Origin: Acacia acuminata | Taxonomy: Eukaryota > Streptophyta > Magnoliopsida > Fabales > Fabaceae | NCBI GenBank assembly: GCA_019022655.1 | Contig: JAFJYI010000013.1 | Span: 3,302,501 to 3,366,500 of the forward strand | Length of the DNA stretch: 64,000 nt | Reading direction: 5' to 3' | Shown: positions 46,198-57,213 of the stretch, piece by piece | Position numbering within the stretch: the first letter of the stretch is position 1 | Layout of the letters: each line of letters starts with the position of its first letter | The notes under the pieces: model-generated | Told to the model about the DNA's origin: nothing | The model's input: the letters and a program-made list of their open reading frames with translations, nothing else | Database searches by the model: none | Program-made: the position numbers and the translations under genes

Positions 46198-47031
46198 TTG
46201 TTGTTCTCCATTATTATTAATCAGTTCAATAACATGAGAAACAACAACTTAACATTAATGCTTCGAGTCATACATATCACATACTAACATGCTTCACAAA
46301 TGCAGACATAATTCGTTCAACGCATATCAATGTTCACCTTTGAGGACCCATTAATACACAACATTCAACCATATTGATGCTATAAAAGATTTCACATAAT
46401 TTGGCAGTGATGCATATTCCAACAAAAAATATTTATCATCTTTGGATGTCTAAATAAAAACTATAAGTATATGGACAATACCAACATTCATGTTCAATTA
46501 TTATAATGACAAATAACCAACCTTTGGGTTGATCCATAATTGCCCTATAATAACAAACTACAATTTACCCACAAGACAAAAATAATTTAATAGCATCAAG
46601 ATTATGGGTAATTTGGAATATCATAATTATAATTGGAATTAAAATAATTCATAAGGATTTGGCCACTTTGGTGACTAACAAATCCACCATACTTAATTCC
46701 AAAACTTAAATGTTTAACATTCTTACAATTTCTATTCACAACATCTAAGTAATTTAATTTTAGATCAACATATAGAGGCTTTAACAAAAATAATTTGTTC
46801 CTTTTCTAAGCCATAAATAATATCTAGTTATACATAAAACTAGATGACCCGAAATTAGAGCCAAGAACACCTTTTTTCAATTAAAATTAGACCAAAAATA
46901 ATTTGCACAACCCAAATAGAAAGAAAAAACAAAAACGTGCAGCAAAAAGGCCCAATCCATTTTGGCCCGACAGAAAATGAGCCCCACACTAACTCTGCTT
47001 TAACATAATTCGGCCCATTTCGAACCAAAGA

Positions 47032-47110
47032 GGCGCCAGTAGCTCAGTTGTTGAGGGCTTGAGGCGTCTCATTCCAAAGCCGTGGGTGGCGAGTTCGAAC
47101 CGTTCCAGGT
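47032..47110 (+). other. tRNA-like segment (SINE head or tRNA pseudogene)
   Basis: Contains an exact polymerase III A box, TAGCTCAGTTG (47040-47050), and a B box, GTTCGAACC (47093-47101), about 50 nt apart. A D-arm GCTC...GGGC stem can form. The T stem and acceptor pair badly, and no clear anticodon stem forms, so it is not called a functional tRNA. Confidence 0.5.
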
Positions 47111-47164
47111 GTGTTTATTTCATTTCTTTCCTTTCTTTTAAAAAAACGCACTAAATAAAACACA

Positions 47165-47260
47165 CAAATAGCTCCCGGCGGTTTCAAACTCACGACGTAT
47201 AGGTGCGACGCACCTTAAGAGCTGGCGCCCTGTCAGTTGAGCGACGTGTCTTTCCCTTGG
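47165..47260 (-). other. Second, inverted tRNA-like segment
   Basis: On the minus strand TCGCTCAACTG resembles an A box and GTTTGAAAC a B box, each with one key change. GGCGCCAGCT lies between them. It faces the segment at 47032. Confidence 0.35.
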
Positions 47261-48919
47261 AGTAGAAGACACCAACAAAATAACGACTTTTACTATTAGG
47301 GGGTGACACCTCCATAATAAAAACTATAAAATACACGTACCCTTTAATTTTTTTCCGTTTTTTTAAACACCCCAAAACAATTGGGCCAAAAACTTACAGA
47401 CCCAAAAAAAAAAAAAAAAAAAGGTTTAAGCGAAACATCATGCAGATTCGAGCACGTAACTTGTAATGGGAAACCAACATGACTCTAAAAAAAAAAAAAC
47501 TAGCCATGAGTTCGAAAGGCTGTACATCATTTAATTATTTAATAAACACTGTGAAACGCACCGTTTCACCTTTCTTCAACCTCCAGCCGAATCATACTGA
47601 CCCGGTTGGATAGAAGGACCCAACACCTATTTTGTGGCCTAAATCATTGTTTTATCATGACCCAATCTCAAAAAACAGAGACTGAAGAAGAGAACCATGA
47701 CAGAAATTAAAAATTTTCACAACTTTTCATTCTCTTCACAATCATAATAATTTAATGGTCTATAAATTGTTTTTCAATTGACCCAATTATCAAAATCCAA
47801 AGACGAGTAATATACCATCATCTTTTCTCTTTGATCTTAAAAATTCTTAAAAGAAAACTGAGAGTCCTAAATTGGTGAATGCTATTAACGTTGAAAATTC
47901 ATAAAGCAAAAACAAATGCAGTCATATGCATTTCTATTTCGATATGAATCCCACATAAAACAAGAATATGTACTTTCGATTTAAAATTCATTTCACCATT
48001 TCGCATACTTTTGAAGATTAATAAATTCATTCAAGAACAAATTCAAAAGTATCATTCATGTATCACTACAAGATTCATAATTGGAAAACCATAAATTCTA
48101 AAACTAAAAGCTCTGATACCACATGTACGTTTTCTATAATTTCATGCTCAAACATCAAGTAATAAGAACATGAATAAGAATGTTAAGAACTCATGATTTT
48201 CACAACACCATAGGTTTAAGTCAAGATGCACCAACCTTTATCCATAATTGCGGAATTGATACTTCATAATATGTGACTTGCAGCACTTTAATTGAAACTT
48301 TTATCATTCTCTTTACCCTTCATTACATGCTCTCTCTTCTTGATGGAAAACTAGAGACGTCTCTTATGGTTAGAGAGCAAATGGACAAGTTTTTATCCTT
48401 TAAATAACTTTTGTATCCAAAAGACATGTACATTCTATGGATATGATTGCTCCCATCAAACAGTCAAGAAACCTCTTCTCTAAAGTCCTTTACCAATAGT
48501 CATTTAGCCCCTTCATTAATTATTAAATCATATATATTTATCAAAGCCGCATGAGACATTTCTTACAAGTATTTATATTTATTATTTTTCTCAAAACTAA
48601 TTTATTTAATTTAAAAACGGATATACTCAACACAATTGTTAGGGTACATCCCGGAAGATGAGTTCAAAGCTCTAAAGCCTTTGAACCTATTTAATAAAAA
48701 TTGTGTGTGAATAGAGTATAAGCAGTATAATCTTTTAGAAAATTTGTTCCCTTTTGTGAACTGAATATATGCTTTTAGAAAATTTGTTACCGGAGTCAAT
48801 AAAATAAAATAAGAAATTTTTGTTATCTGATGGACTTGTCTTAGTTTGTTTACATGAGTGTGACAAAATTTATCTAAACGTTTAATGGGTTTTTTTTCTC
48901 TCTTTTTTTTTTCTAATAC

Positions 48920-49145
48920 TCCTTCCGGTCTTTAAAAAAAAAATCAATTTGATTTTTTGGGAAGATCAATGAAGGTGATTAAATTTAGAGGATTTATATT
49001 TATTATTTTTATCCAAACCAATTTATTCGACCTATAAACTTATATATAATTTAATTATGGACAACAAGTGATATGATTAAATAACTTATTTTGTTTCATT
49101 ATTCTTTTTAAAAAAATTAACTAAATCTTATATTTAGAATTGGAG
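48920..49145. mobile_element. MITE copy 3
   Basis: Left end CTCCTTCCGGTC; complement of the right end CTCCAATTCTAAATATAAG. Same family and interior as the copy at 38881. Confidence 0.6.
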
Positions 49146-49193
49146 ATAATACGGAATATCTTCGACACTTTTTATCATTATTACTCCCTTTGG

Positions 49194-49841
49194 TCCTTAT
49201 TATAAGGCACCAACTAACAATTCTCACAAACTAATAAAACCAATTAAAGTTAATAAAGTTATTCTACAATTTCAGTAACTTCTAATATTACCCCTACTAA
49301 TTGCGCTATTCTCTAATATTATATTAAAGTAAATACCCTTTCGGTCCCCGAAAAAAAAAACATGGACCCCATTTTCGTCCCTCACACAAAGAAAACCCCT
49401 TTTTAGTCCTTAAAATGACGAATAAAGGTTGATTGGTGAACATTTTGATCCTCGAAAATTTCCAAAAACCCCTTTTTAGTCCATAAAAATGTCCTATTTT
49501 AGTCCCTCACACAAAGAAAGCCCCTTTTTAGTCCTTGAAAAGGACGAATAAGGGTTGATTGGTGAACATTTTGATCACTCAAAAATTTCCAAAAACCCCT
49601 TTTTAGTCCATAAAAATGTCTTATTTTAGTCCCTGGGGACGAAAATGGGGTCCGTGTTTTTTTCCAGGGACCAAAAAGGGTATTTACTCATTATATTAAT
49701 ATTAATCTCATTCACTACGCTTATTAATTATGAGCATACATAAAATAAAAAAATTTAATGCTCTTTGGAAACAAGTAAGTGCCTTATAAAAGGGATCAAA
49801 TATAATTCTAGTTGATGCCTTATACTAAGGACTAGAGGGAG
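49194..49841. mobile_element. TA-flanked Stowaway-like (Tc1/mariner) MITE
   Basis: Inverted ends CTCCCTTTGGTCCTTATTAT... and CTCCCTCTAGTCCTTAGTAT... extend about 28 bp and are flanked by TA on both sides (49192-49193, 49842-49843). It is interrupted by the MITE at 49327-49689; without that it would be about 285 bp. Confidence 0.75.
49327..49689. mobile_element. MITE with 9-bp TSD nested in the Stowaway-like MITE
   Basis: Inverted arms of roughly 55 bp (AAGTAAATACCCTTTCGGTC against GAGTAAATACCCTTTTTGGT) are flanked by ATTATATTA at 49318-49326 and 49690-49698. The 9-bp repeat suggests the Mutator superfamily. Inside, a unit of about 127 bp beginning CACACAAAGAAA is tandemly duplicated. Confidence 0.78.
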
Positions 49842-50473
49842 TAATATATTTCTCTCTCTTACTTATTTTCTTATAAATAAGTGCATATTAAAAAACAAAA
49901 TCAGATACCATTTTTGTAAACCTCATTTCAATTATGAAGCTCGGATGAGACTTAAGCATGTTTAGTGGAGCTTTTAAAATGTTTATAAGTGCTTATACAT
50001 ATAAGTCGAAATAACATCATTTCACATATTTACCTTATATACTGTAAATAACGATTAAAAAACTGTTTTTAAACCTTCCACTCTGTTCCAAACCAGCACC
50101 TAGCGGAGGTAGTATTGAAAAAAAGCAATCCAAGTCTATTTGGTGAGGGGTAATCAACTCCCCACATCTGCATGCGGAAAATAAGCGAAAAAGAAAGAAC
50201 AAATAGGCAATAAAGCAGAGGGCCCATCTTGCATGTGCTTTCTTTTTCGTAGCCTTCTTTTACGGGCTTTGTATCTAAGAGACACACGAGTATTTTTATT
50301 GGATACAATAAACAGTACAAAGTACACCCATTAATCTTAAATGTAAGACAAAATTAATTTTTTAAAAGGTTAACGAAGCTAATCAGATTACTTTTGAATA
50401 TTTATATTGTAATTTTTTTCTCTAAACTAATTAGTTTTACTAATTAACTAATATATAATATAAGAATACATAA
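49842..50473. other. Intergenic DNA and left half of MITE copy 4
   Basis: No gene is supported. From about 50325 the sequence (TTAATCTTAAATGTAAGAC) belongs to the four-member MITE family and continues at 61664 to about 61743 beyond the gypsy element. Confidence 0.55.
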
Positions 50474-52039
50474 TGTAACGTCCTCTATTTTACTTAACAT
50501 AAAAACTATATAAGAGTTTGATCAATAACTTAATAATGCTTCATCATTTATCAAAATATCCAAAATAAATTAGAGTATACAAAATGAGCCCTAACGTGGC
50601 AATATACAATAATCTAACATATACTAAAAAGATGGAAGCACTAATGTCAGCAGAAGTAGTCTAAGCTTCAAGTCTTTTCTGTTGGACCCGCATTTTGGGA
50701 ACTATCACCGAAAAATGTTAGTAACCATCAATCCAACTCATGACAAATATTAATATGAGATTGTAAGGTGCCAAGTGGAATAATATATATAGCAAGGTAA
50801 TAAAAATATAATTCACTAATATCCACATCACAAATTTCATATCATGAATTATGTATTATAAATTATAAATTATGTATCACGCTTTTCCTAACATGAATCC
50901 CAAGATGCCTCCCTTCAATCCAACCGAACCGCCTTATTTTCGCCGACTAGACCCATTGGCTAAGTTACTATCCATGTTACTAGCTACGTAAAAGCTCATT
51001 GGTTATCTGATGTGAATCGGCTAAAATCCTTATAGCCCATGTCTCAGATCGTGGGTCTTTTCCTCTCATTAAACTAGTAGGGTGTCGCAAGCCATCATTG
51101 AAATAGTGGGGAAGTCCCTCATTGAACAAGTGGGACAATAGAAAGCCAATCATCGCGCACTAATGGAGGCTACACCACGTGATAAAATAAACTACTCCAT
51201 TTACTCTCAATTCAACCATTACCATAATTATAACAATAAATAGCTCAACATGAATTTTTTTCTAGATTTTCATGTTCATATCATGTTTTTTTAAATAATT
51301 CTCATATACATGTCATAATATCACAATTCGCAATTCTTATACATATATAAACATATGTATATATTTCACAATTCAAATCATAAGGTTCCATAAGGAAATT
51401 TCCATTAAAATATTCATAATTATTTCACAACATACTCACAAACAACATATCAATACCCATAACAAGTGGAAAGTGGTTACCTCTCGCCCAAGCTAACTAT
51501 TATCACACTGCTCCTAATCCAAGAGTTCAAAGACACGCCAAAAATCAATCTACCAAAACCAATTTACTAACCATTAATAACTCTTCAAAACTACACATAA
51601 TCAAAATTATAACTTATAATTTTATATAATTCAAAATATACAAATTTTAATAATAATATATTATTATAACAAAAACTTTGAAAAATTATAGTTTAGTGCT
51701 ACGAATTTCAAAAATGACATTTTATCCCCACGAATTTTTGAAATGACGGTTTTAGTCCACAAATTTTAGAAATGACAGTTTAGTCCACGAATTTCAAAAA
51801 TGACAACTTAATCCATGAATTTCAGAAATGACGACTTAGTCCACAAATTTCAAAAAATAAACCAATTAAAATTTCAATAATATCTCAACTAACCCAAATA
51901 AATTATTTACATAACATTAATCGGTAAAACATTCTATATGATATAAATCCTAAACTTCTTAAATAGAAAAATTTTTTTTAAAATTTCTACAATAACCAAA
52001 CAATGAATCTAAACCGATTAAAATTTATTATTAACCATC

Positions 52040-52078
<39 letters not shown>

Positions 52079-52514
52079 GTCTTCCATTACTAATACTCTA
52101 AACCCTCTCTCAAAATCATATCCTTAAAATTTTCACTAACCAACACAATATTACCATCATTAGAAAGAGGAAAATATGTAAAATAACTTTCATGAAGAAA
52201 GTTTGTTGAAAAGAAGCTAATTTAGCTACTTATATAATCTTATAAGATAAATAGCATATCTTAAAATACACCGAAACACCTTCGACTTCTCTTTTCCCCC
52301 TCCTTCTTCCTCACTCTTGCTCTCACACTTGATCTCACTCTCTCCTCTCAAGGTGACCATGGTTTGTGTGTGTGTTTTAGTGTGTAGGGGGTATTTATAC
52401 TAAATGCCCCACTTTTTTTTTTTTTTAATTTTAATTAGTCATGCCTCCCACTCTTTTATTATTATTTTTTATTTTTTTATTTTTTTATCCTACAAAATAA
52501 ATTAGGATATTACA
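50474..52514 (-). repeat. 3' LTR of the Tekay-like element
   Basis: 2041 bp, uninterrupted. Contains a degenerate ~29-bp minisatellite (about 51690-51850, units like AGTCCACGAATTTCAGAAAT) and a (CA)n tract at about 52045-52070. Confidence 0.88.
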
Positions 52515-52739
52515 ATTCTCTCCACCTTAATAGAATTTTGTCCCTAAAATTCTCAACAACTCATTAAACAAGATAATCCACATCTCAAGACTCTTATATA
52601 ACATCATTAAAGTCAAAACAACACTACCAAAATACGATGACACGACAACACCTCAGAACAAAAGATCACCATGTCACACAAATTCAATCACAGCACAACT
52701 CAACTATAAATACAATAACTCAATCATGACAAGCACAAC

Positions 52740-53463
52740 CACATACTTAAGCAAACAAGTTAGGAAAGTCTTGACTCATCCGTTCCTCGTTTCCCAAGTT
52801 GCATCTCCGGATGCCATACCCTTCCTAAGACTTTCAAAAGTTGAATGGTCTTTTTCCGAGTTGCTTTTTCTCGGACATCTAAAATTCACTTTGGTTCCGC
52901 TATATAATCTAGTTCTCTCTTAACTCAACTTCCTCAGGTTTAATGACATGAGACTGGTATGGATGATACTTCTTCAACTGTTCCACATGGAACACATCAT
53001 GCACCTTAGACAAGTGCGGAGGCAAGGCGATCCGATGGGCAACAGGCCCAATTCACTCCAAAATCTCACATGGCCTAATGAATCGTGGAGTCAACTGCTT
53101 TGCCTTAATAGACCTCCCAATGCCCGTCATAAACAAAACTTTCAAGAAAACATGATCTCCCACACTAAACTCCAATGGCCTTCTTCGACAATCCGCATAA
53201 CTCTTCTGTCGGCTCTGAGCTGTCAATAATTTCTGTCGTATCACTTCAATATTCCGTGATGCTTGATCTACCAAATCTGGTCCAATAATAGTTCTCTCAC
53301 TCAATTCAGTCCAACACAACGGTGATCTACACTTTCGACCGTATAAAGCCTCAAAATGTGCCATTTCAATACTAGCATAGTAGTTATTATTGTATGCAAA
53401 TTCTGCCAATGGAAAGTGCTTATCCCAACTACCAAGGAACTTGATGGCGTAAGCTCTTAACAT
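52740..53463 (-). pseudogene. Gypsy integrase C-terminus and degenerate chromodomain
   Basis: Reads WDKHFPLAEFAYNNNYYASI, ALYGRKCRSPLCW, QKSYADCRRRPLEF and GDHVFLKV, then in other frames HVFHVEQLKKYHP-like sequence and a chromodomain-like ATWETRNG. The last piece suggests the Tekay clade. Several stops are present. Confidence 0.72.
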
Positions 53464-53505
53464 GTCCTAGAGTGTCAGAATAGTCTTCTCAATCTAACCG
53501 TTTAT

Positions 53506-54224
53506 TTAAGGGTGATAGGTCGTACTATACTTCAACTTTGTACCCGTAGCTTCCTGTAGAGACTTCCAAAAGTTCAAAGTAAACCTAGGTTCCTGATCCG
53601 ATATGATGCTCTCCGGAACCCCATGCATACAAACAATCTCTTTAATGTACAACTCAGCCAACTTCTCTAAAGAGTAGTATACTTTGATTGACAAAAAGTA
53701 TGTTGACTTGGTCAATCAATCTACTATTACCCAGATAGCATCATATGACTTGGATGGGTGGTAAATCCATATAAATACTATCAGATTTCCATTTAGGAAT
53801 ATCCGACTCTGAAGTAGCCCTAGTGGTCTTTGGTGCTCAATCTTGACCTTCTGTCACGTCAAACACTTCAAGACAAAATTAATCACATCTCTTTTCATCT
53901 CCGGCCACCAATACTCTCACTTCAGATCATTTACATCTTAGTGATCCCCGGATGCATGGTATACTTGCTCTGATGAACCTCTTCTAGAATGGTTTTCTTG
54001 ATCTCATCATTATGGGGAACACAAATTCTCTTTTTGTATTTCAAGATATCTGCATCCCTAATGTCATAATCTGGAACTTCTTCATGCTTTAGAGTATCTA
54101 GAATTCTACCTAACTGATCATCCTCCATCTGAGCGTCTCTCAAGTCCTGATAAAATCCATATTCACCAATGACTGCATTCAAAGTAGCCCTTTCTTGATT
54201 TAGGACTACGTGGATATCTCTCAA
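53506..54224 (-). pseudogene. Gypsy integrase zinc finger and catalytic core, broken
   Basis: The N-terminal part at 54224-53931 includes KKTILEEVHQSKYTMHPG. The core at 53715-53506 includes AELYIKEIVCMHGVPESIIS, DQEPRFTLNFW and KLKYSTTYHP. Stops separate the parts. Confidence 0.75.
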
Positions 54225-54353
54225 TCCATCCAGCCAACTCTGCTATTTTAAGCTCATGCAAAACAAGTATACCAACTTCCGACTCAAGGCGTCTGCAACC
54301 ACATTAGCCTTGCCGGGGTGATACTTCAACTCGAAGTCATAATCCTTTAGAAA

Positions 54354-54905
54354 TTACATCCACCGTCGGTGTTTGTTATTTAACTCCTTCTGATCTACCA
54401 AGTACTTCAAACTCTTATGGTCACTGAATACTTCAAACTGAGACCCATATAAGTAGTGCTTCCAAATCTTCAAGGCAAATACCATAGCCGCCAGTTCTAA
54501 GTTGTGAGTAGGATAATTTTCCTCGTGAGGTCTCAACAATCTCAAAGCATAGGCTATCACCTTGTTGTCTTTCTTTAAAATACACCCTAAACCTTTTAAA
54601 GATGCATTTGTGTACAAAACATACAGACGAGAAAGGTCAGGCAATGTGAGCACTAGAGCGGTAGTCAGTCTGATCTTTAACTCTTGAAAGGCTGCCTCAC
54701 ACCAATCGGTCCAAAGGAACAGTCGATCCTTCCTAGTAAACTTAGTCAACGGCATTGCGATCAGAGAGAAACCTTTGATGAACCTTCTGTAATAACCTAC
54801 TAATCCCACAAAGCTTCTCACTTCAGTTACAAACTTCGGGGATTCCCACTGCAACACTTCATCCACTTTACTCGGGTCAATAGCTACTCTCTCTATGGAT
54901 ACCAC
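54354..54905 (-). pseudogene. Gypsy RNase H and connection
   Basis: An open 183-codon stretch contains VRSFVGLVGYYRRFIKGFS, LFLWTDWCEAAFQELK, VLYTNASLKGLGCIL, RPHEENYPTHNLELAAMVFA and FSDHKSLKYL. The usual catalytic D of the TDAS motif reads N here (YTNAS). Confidence 0.82.
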
Positions 54906-55561
54906 ATGACTAGGAACTTCACCTCCTCAAGCCCAAATTCACATTTAGACAGCTTGGCATACAACTGATGATCCCTCAACACTTGTAATGCAATATAAAG
55001 ATGATCTCTATGCTCTACTTCATTCTTAAAGTAAATCAAGATGTCATCAATAAATACCACAATGAACTGATCTAGGTACGGTCGAAAAATTCTATTCATA
55101 TAATCCATAAAGACAGTTGGAGCATTAGTCAGTCCAAAAGGCATCACTAGGAACTCATAATACCTATATCTGGTTCGAAATGCTGTCTTAGAGATATCCT
55201 CTGCTCGGACTCTCAACTGATGATACCCCAAACCCAAATCAATCTTGAAGAACACCAATGATCCAACTAGTTGATCTAACAAATCATCAATCCTGAGCAA
55301 TGAATACTTGTTCTTAATGGTTACCTTATTCAATTGTTGATAATCAATACATAATCTCATACTACCATCTTTCTTCTTCAAAAAGAGCACTAGAGATCCC
55401 GATGGAGATACACTGGGTCGAATGAATCCCTTCTCGAGCAACCCTTCTATGTGCTTCTTGAGAGCACTGGAGATCCCCATGGAGATACACTGGGTCGAAT
55501 GAATCCCTTCTCGAGCAACCCTATGGTCTGCTGTTGTTGCTGTGCCTCTGGACAATAGCAC
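54893..55561 (-). pseudogene. Gypsy reverse transcriptase with abnormal N-terminus
   Basis: Motifs in order are GFIRPSVSPSG, LCIDYQQLNKVTIKNKY, FFKIDLGLGYHQLRV, MPFGLTNAPTVFMDYMN and VVFIDDILIY. Upstream sequence is not protease but a duplicated piece of reverse transcriptase followed directly by gag zinc-knuckle sequence. Catalytic DD is present. Confidence 0.85.
55400..55522 (-). repeat. Direct repeat at the gag-RT junction
   Basis: GGAGATACACTGGGTCGAAT and the following ~30 bases occur at about 55403 and again at about 55479, 76 bp apart. It marks the site where the protease segment has been lost. Confidence 0.85.
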
Positions 55562-56741
55562 ACGATATAGCCAAACTTATGACACTTATAAAACTGCCAA
55601 CATTGGCCACCATGAGCCCTCCCACACGTCGGGTAAGGACCATTAACACTTGGGGCAGACATAGCCGTCTCGCAACGAGATTGCTGGCTTCCTTCAACAT
55701 GGATCGTCTGACCATGTTTCTTCTAGAAATAACTATGTCGAGATCCACTCTTTTGCCCCTGACTCTTTTTACCAAAGATCCCGTACTCCTAGAATTGAAC
55801 CCAGATGGCTTGGCTATTCCACTCACAGGTCTGATAAAAGTGAAGAACTTACCCTAATTGTCCTGGGGTCTGGCATCATCAATTTCACGCTTCATGTGCA
55901 CAGTTATCCTCAAATTGGTGCAAGTATCCTCAAAACTCTTGATTGCATGCATAGACACATAAGGCTTTAACTCTGGGCTAGCCTTTATAATCAGTTGACG
56001 GGATTTCCATTCTGGGTCATCTGTCTATTGTAAGTAGGTCACATATTTGGAAAAATCGATGAAAGTAGCAATAAACTTGTCCTCATGCATGTCATCCTAT
56101 CGAAGGGCATGAAATGTTGTCTCCTTCGCATGTCTCAATGCTTGAGGGAAGTAGTGATCGAAAAAATTTGTCCTGAACTCTCTCCAAGTCGTTCTCGAGT
56201 CATCTAAACTACTTGTGCTCTGCCACCATCTTTAAGCACGATCCCTCAATAGTATAATGGCCACCCTAGTTTTCTGATACTCATTATAGACCATGGCTTG
56301 AAAAATAGTTTCCAAACCCTCAATCCAAGCCTCAGCCTTCAGTGGATCCAAATTTCCATAATATTTCTCAGGATTGTAACGATAGACATCTTTCCAAACC
56401 TTGTTGATAGCTAGGTCTTTAGGATTGGTTTGTGATGATGATCCTTCACCCCCATTACTCTTCACAGTTTTGTCATGATCAGTTGAACCACTTGGCTTAG
56501 ATCTCTGTGATACCTCTTTACGAGGCTCAGGTACGCCATGATTCTTTGGCATGGGAATACCTCCTTCCTCTCTTATCTTCTTGGGAAAATCGTCCTCAAA
56601 TTGTCGAAACCTTGCATCCATGACAGTCATTAATGTATCTTTGAATCGATATAAAAGAGCCTCGTTCTCTTGAGACATCGATGGCTTAAGAGCATTTAAA
56701 GGTTGATTAACGACGAAGTGAGTCCTTCGTGCGTCCACCAT
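55562..56741 (-). pseudogene. Gypsy gag remnant
   Basis: The N-terminal gag frame from 56741 includes VWKDVYRYNPEKYYGNLDP and AEAWIEGLETIFQAM, typical of Tekay-type gag. After broken sequence (55.86-56.22 kb), a zinc-knuckle-like CWQFYKCHKFGYIVCYCPE remains near 55.57 kb with an altered spacing of the metal ligands. No DTG protease motif is seen. Confidence 0.72.
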
Positions 56742-56927
56742 TCTCCCTACCTAAGGATGAAACCCACCATAATAAGTAAATGATAAAAGAACACAACAAA
56801 ACAACTAAACAAGGAAGGTATGTGTGAATATTATATTTTGCCACTATATATATATATAGAGTGCATGCAAGACTATTATCGAATCATATGCTCGATACCA
56901 TAAGCGTAACGTCCTCTATTTTATCTA

Positions 56928-57204
56928 GGGTTAAGGTGCATTTTTTCCCTTAAAGTATGCGCCCAGGAGCAATTTTGCCCCTAAAGTTTCAAGCGTAGCA
57001 ATGTTGCCCTTGAAGTTTCAAAACGGAGCAATGTTGCCCCTCCGTTAAAAACCCCAAAACGTTAGTTGGATTTGTTAGGGTTTTTAACGGAGGGGCAACA
57101 TTGCTCCGTTTTGAAACTTCAGGGGCAACATTGCTACGCTTGAAACTTTAGGGGCAAAATTGCTCCTGGGCGCATACTTTAAGGGCAAAAATGCACCTTA
57201 ACCC
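56928..57204. mobile_element. Mutator-type foldback MITE, 277 bp
   Basis: Nearly a perfect palindrome. The ends GGGTTAAGGTGCATTTTTTC and GGGTTAAGGTGCATTTTTGC are the same as those of the element at 1066. Flanked by the 9-bp repeat TTTTATCTA at 56919-56927 and 57205-57213. The loop is about 15-20 bp. No coding capacity. Confidence 0.9.
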
Positions 57205-57213
57205 TTTTATCTA

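Larger units (their letters stand above)
46200..48108. other. Copia interior without recognisable coding
   Basis: AT-rich sequence apart from the two tRNA-like segments and A runs near 47403-47422. No gag-like frame is supported. Confidence 0.45.
44155..48567 (-). mobile_element. Ty1/copia retrotransposon, 4.4 kb, defective
   Basis: LTRs 44155-44599 and 48124-48567 are about 445 bp each and closely similar. The target repeat AGTATT lies at 44149-44154 and 48568-48573. The minus-strand primer-binding site is TGGTATCAGAGC, an exact initiator-methionine tRNA type, at 48121-48110. The purine tract AAGTGGGAGAA abuts 44599. The interior keeps only a degraded reverse transcriptase/RNase H region (45.02-46.20 kb). 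Most of gag and integrase are gone or replaced, and tRNA-like segments lie at 47.0-47.3 kb. Confidence 0.9.
43755..49145. repeat. Local tandem duplication (~400-500 bp units) split by a copia element
   Basis: Unit A is 43755-44154 plus 48568 to about 48620. Unit B is about 48640-49145. Both contain GTACATCCCG, CAAAGCTCTA, AACTGAATATA and CAATAAAATAAAA, then a MITE copy. The copia element sits in the MITE of unit A. Confidence 0.65.

Noticed and set aside
47032..47110. Functional tRNA gene
   Set aside because: A and B boxes are good, but acceptor, anticodon and T stems do not pair properly.
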